Source: Thermococcus sp. (GTDB taxonomy: Archaea > Methanobacteriota_B > Thermococci > Thermococcales > Thermococcaceae). Taken from it: a stretch of 64,000 bases of DNA. The position numbers and the translations under genes were made by a program. Below the pieces are notes generated by a model. That model saw only the letters and a list, made by a program, of their open reading frames with translations. It searched no databases and was not told where the DNA came from. Positions 62,327 to 64,000 of the stretch are shown here, piece by piece; the stretch's first letter is position 1; each line of letters opens with the position of its first letter. The DNA lies in NCBI RefSeq assembly GCF_027023865.1, contig NZ_JALVUC010000003.1, positions 1 to 64,000 on the forward strand, in the 5' to 3' direction.

Positions 62327-63771
62327 ACAAGCTCCACCCTCACTTTTCCTCTGTTCTCAGGTTTTTCAAGCTCGAAGCTCACTACCCCACCGAAAGAGCT
62401 GAGGTCGAGGACGTTTTTGCCGGCCCTTAGTCTGAAGGTCTCGCTGTTGGCCTCCCCGGCGGGAAGCGAGAGGTCGTACTCATGAACCGTCAGTCCGTTG
62501 TTTTTACTGAGGTAGAAGACCGCCCTCGACTCGCGGTAGCCGTCGAGCGGAAAGCCACCGAAGGTTCTCGTTCCTGGGAGGGCGAGCGGGATGGAGAAGC
62601 CCACCGCCGGCGGTTCCTCCTGAATGATCTTTTCGTCGAGGATGATGATATCCCTGTTGCTTGTATCAAAGGGCGTCGCCTCGGTCGCGCCGGTGTTTGG
62701 AGCGCTGTTCGTCGCTATCAGGAGTTTTCCGTCCATCTTCTCAATACTCGTCACCCTTGCGCCGAGGGTTCCCACTATTTTGACCATGGGTGGAGTGATG
62801 TAAACGAGGACACTTGGGCCGATTACCGTGTTTGTGCCTGCCCATCCAATTCCGGGGGCATCTGACTCTGGTCTGTAGACGGCGTCATGGTGCGCGTTGT
62901 ACGCCGTCAGAATGCCCCCGCCGACATTGAGCGCGTTCACCCTGAAGGGCGCGTAGAACGTGTGAAAGTCGAAGAGCCTGTAGAAGTGAAAGTCCTCCCC
63001 CATGTAGGGGTTTCCGGTGATTACGCCGCCGCGGACGAAGGCGAAGACCCTGTTGTAGGCGGAGGCCATCGCCCCTAAATCTGGCTTCAGGTAGGGTCTT
63101 CCGTCGACGCTCCCGCCGGGTTTAAACTTCTCCCACCGTCCGCTTATGAGGTCCAGCGCTCTAAACTCCCTCAGCCCCTCGGTGAAATTGTTTCCGATTC
63201 CAAAGAACGCCGTATCGTGTACCAAGGTCCCCTTTGGAGTTGGCTCGTGAATCAACGCTTCTGCCTTTCCAGTTCCCCTGTCAAGGGAGTAGACGCCAAG
63301 GTTTGCGTGGCCGTCCTCCCTTGCGAGCAGGAGCCTGTCGCCGTAGGGGTCGTAGATAATATCGCTCACCTCGCCGGCCCAGCCGGTCTCGTGGTGGATT
63401 GAGTCCTTCCAGAGGAGCTTTACGGAGCCTTCCTCCGTGTCGTAGACGTGCACGTGGGAGTACTTGTTGTTAAAAAGAATTCTCCGGTCTTCCCTGTAAA
63501 CCGCCGGGGCGTGAACCCAGCCGCCGAAGTAGATGAACTCGTCGACGGCAGAGACTGCGTTGTAGGTGTCGCCGCCGCTCGTTGGAGCCTCCCCGAGAAG
63601 CGTGAAGTCGTAGGTCTTCTCTTCACCGGATTTTACGTCGATAAAGTGTGCATCGGCCTCGAAAGCGACCGTGAAGTAGAGTGTCCCGTTGTGGTATCTA
63701 AGCCCGAATATTCCTCCGCTGCCCCACTCTGGGCTGTAGCGTGGGGGAAATCTATAATCCTTGAGGAGCAT
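62323..63771 (-). CDS. DUF2139-family protein (beta-propeller-like)
   Basis: A 482-residue protein that I recognise as DUF2139, an archaeal family. Repeating blades of the type 'HVHVYDTEEGSVKLLWKDS', 'RLLLAREDGHANLGVYSLD' and 'GKLLIATNSAPNTGATEATP' suggest a beta-propeller. No signal peptide. ATG 63771 follows GGTGGTATC. Function unknown. Confidence 0.75.
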   Translation of the reverse strand: MLLKDYRFPPRYSPEWGSGGIFGLRYHNGTLYFTVAFEADAHFIDVKSGEEKTYDFTLLGEAPTSGGDTYNAVSAVDEFIYFGGWVHAPAVYREDRRILFNNKYSHVHVYDTEEGSVKLLWKDSIHHETGWAGEVSDIIYDPYGDRLLLAREDGHANLGVYSLDRGTGKAEALIHEPTPKGTLVHDTAFFGIGNNFTEGLREFRALDLISGRWEKFKPGGSVDGRPYLKPDLGAMASAYNRVFAFVRGGVITGNPYMGEDFHFYRLFDFHTFYAPFRVNALNVGGGILTAYNAHHDAVYRPESDAPGIGWAGTNTVIGPSVLVYITPPMVKIVGTLGARVTSIEKMDGKLLIATNSAPNTGATEATPFDTSNRDIIILDEKIIQEEPPAVGFSIPLALPGTRTFGGFPLDGYRESRAVFYLSKNNGLTVHEYDLSLPAGEANSETFRLRAGKNVLDLSSFGGVVSFELEKPENRGKVRVELV

Positions 63772-63846
63772 GATACCACCATCAGTCCTATGCTTTCTTA
63801 TCTTATTGCCCTTTCGGGGTTCCACAGGACAAAAAACATCCATTAG

Positions 63847-64000
63847 CTATTCGCTCTTACTTTTCCTCCGCCGTCTGTCCCCCTCAAAGTCCTCGAGCAG
63901 ACACTCGCTCGTCCTGAGCCTGTCTCTGGAGTCGAGGAAGAGCGTGAAGTCCCTTTTGGCAAGCCTGTCCTCCACAGGGGCATGCTCGACGAGAAAGGCT
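63847..64000 (-). CDS. C-terminal end of an unidentified protein
   Basis: An open minus-strand frame enters from beyond the window and ends at 63847. Its last 50 residues include 'RLAKRDFTLFLDSRDRLRTS' and a basic tail 'GDRRRRKSKSE'. Too short to assign. Confidence 0.6.
   Translation of the reverse strand, partial: AFLVEHAPVEDRLAKRDFTLFLDSRDRLRTSECLLEDFEGDRRRRKSKSE

Overview
The window comes from a hyperthermophilic archaeon of the order Thermococcales, most likely a Thermococcus-like genome. The evidence is TFE beside a DUF2110 gene, an archaeal ATP-dependent DNA ligase, pantoate kinase, a tetraether-lipid synthase (Tes), a tRNA-Gly with encoded CCA, a C/D-box guide RNA, many BRE/TATA promoters (purine-rich run plus TTTATAA-type box), GGAGGTGA ribosome sites and frequent ATGA/TGATG gene overlaps. 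Base composition is moderate and even.

Layout. 1-8.7 kb: the end of an iron/corrinoid-type ABC importer, a flavodiiron O2/NO reductase, a frameshifted methyltransferase, an ArsB/SLC13-like permease, an uncharacterised protein with an iron-box-like dyad upstream, and ferritin. 8.7-19.5 kb (minus): a 12-gene operon reading from 19524 to 8717. It encodes an AhbD-related radical SAM protein, two substrate-binding-like proteins, a FecCD permease, a HemG-like flavodoxin, an ATPase, UbiD/MqnL, UbiA/MqnP, a NitT/TauT-type importer and UbiE/MqnG. 19.6-22.5 kb (minus): cytochrome bd oxidase (cydAB) and a small membrane protein. 22.6-27.4 kb (plus): sulfide:quinone-reductase-like flavoprotein, DUF1641, ferrochelatase, two unassigned membrane proteins and a long-chain-type polyprenyl diphosphate synthase. 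27.5-35 kb (plus): an Mrp Na+/H+ antiporter cluster with two extra NuoL/M/N-like subunits and no hydrogenase or NADH-dehydrogenase catalytic genes. 35-64 kb: mostly housekeeping genes (Mrp/NBP35 ATPase, TFE, acylphosphatase, CutA, universal stress protein, a MacB-type exporter, GcvT, Lrp regulator, rRNA/tRNA methyltransferase, PyrE, DNA ligase, pantoate kinase, NhaC antiporter, uracil-DNA glycosylase, Tes, DUF2139).

The main result is the block from about 8.7 to 35 kb. Thermococcales are generally described as strict fermentative anaerobes without haem, quinone or terminal oxidase. This block contains a quinol-type cytochrome bd whose haem ligands and quinol-loop residues are intact. It also contains the last steps of quinone synthesis, the last steps of haem synthesis, a quinone-reducing flavoprotein, two dedicated importers and an ion-pumping module. 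Early pathway genes (MqnA-E, HemA-E) are absent from the window. I infer a salvage design: import an aromatic head group and a porphyrin, finish them as menaquinone-like quinol and haem, and run a short O2-respiring chain. Five promoters in and beside the block carry DtxR-box-like dyads, which suggests common control by metal or redox state.

Three genes (methyltransferase, ArsB-like permease, NhaC) each appear to carry one extra base. These could be sequencing errors or real lesions. A structured-RNA remnant resembling the right end of an IS605 element lies just upstream of the tRNA.
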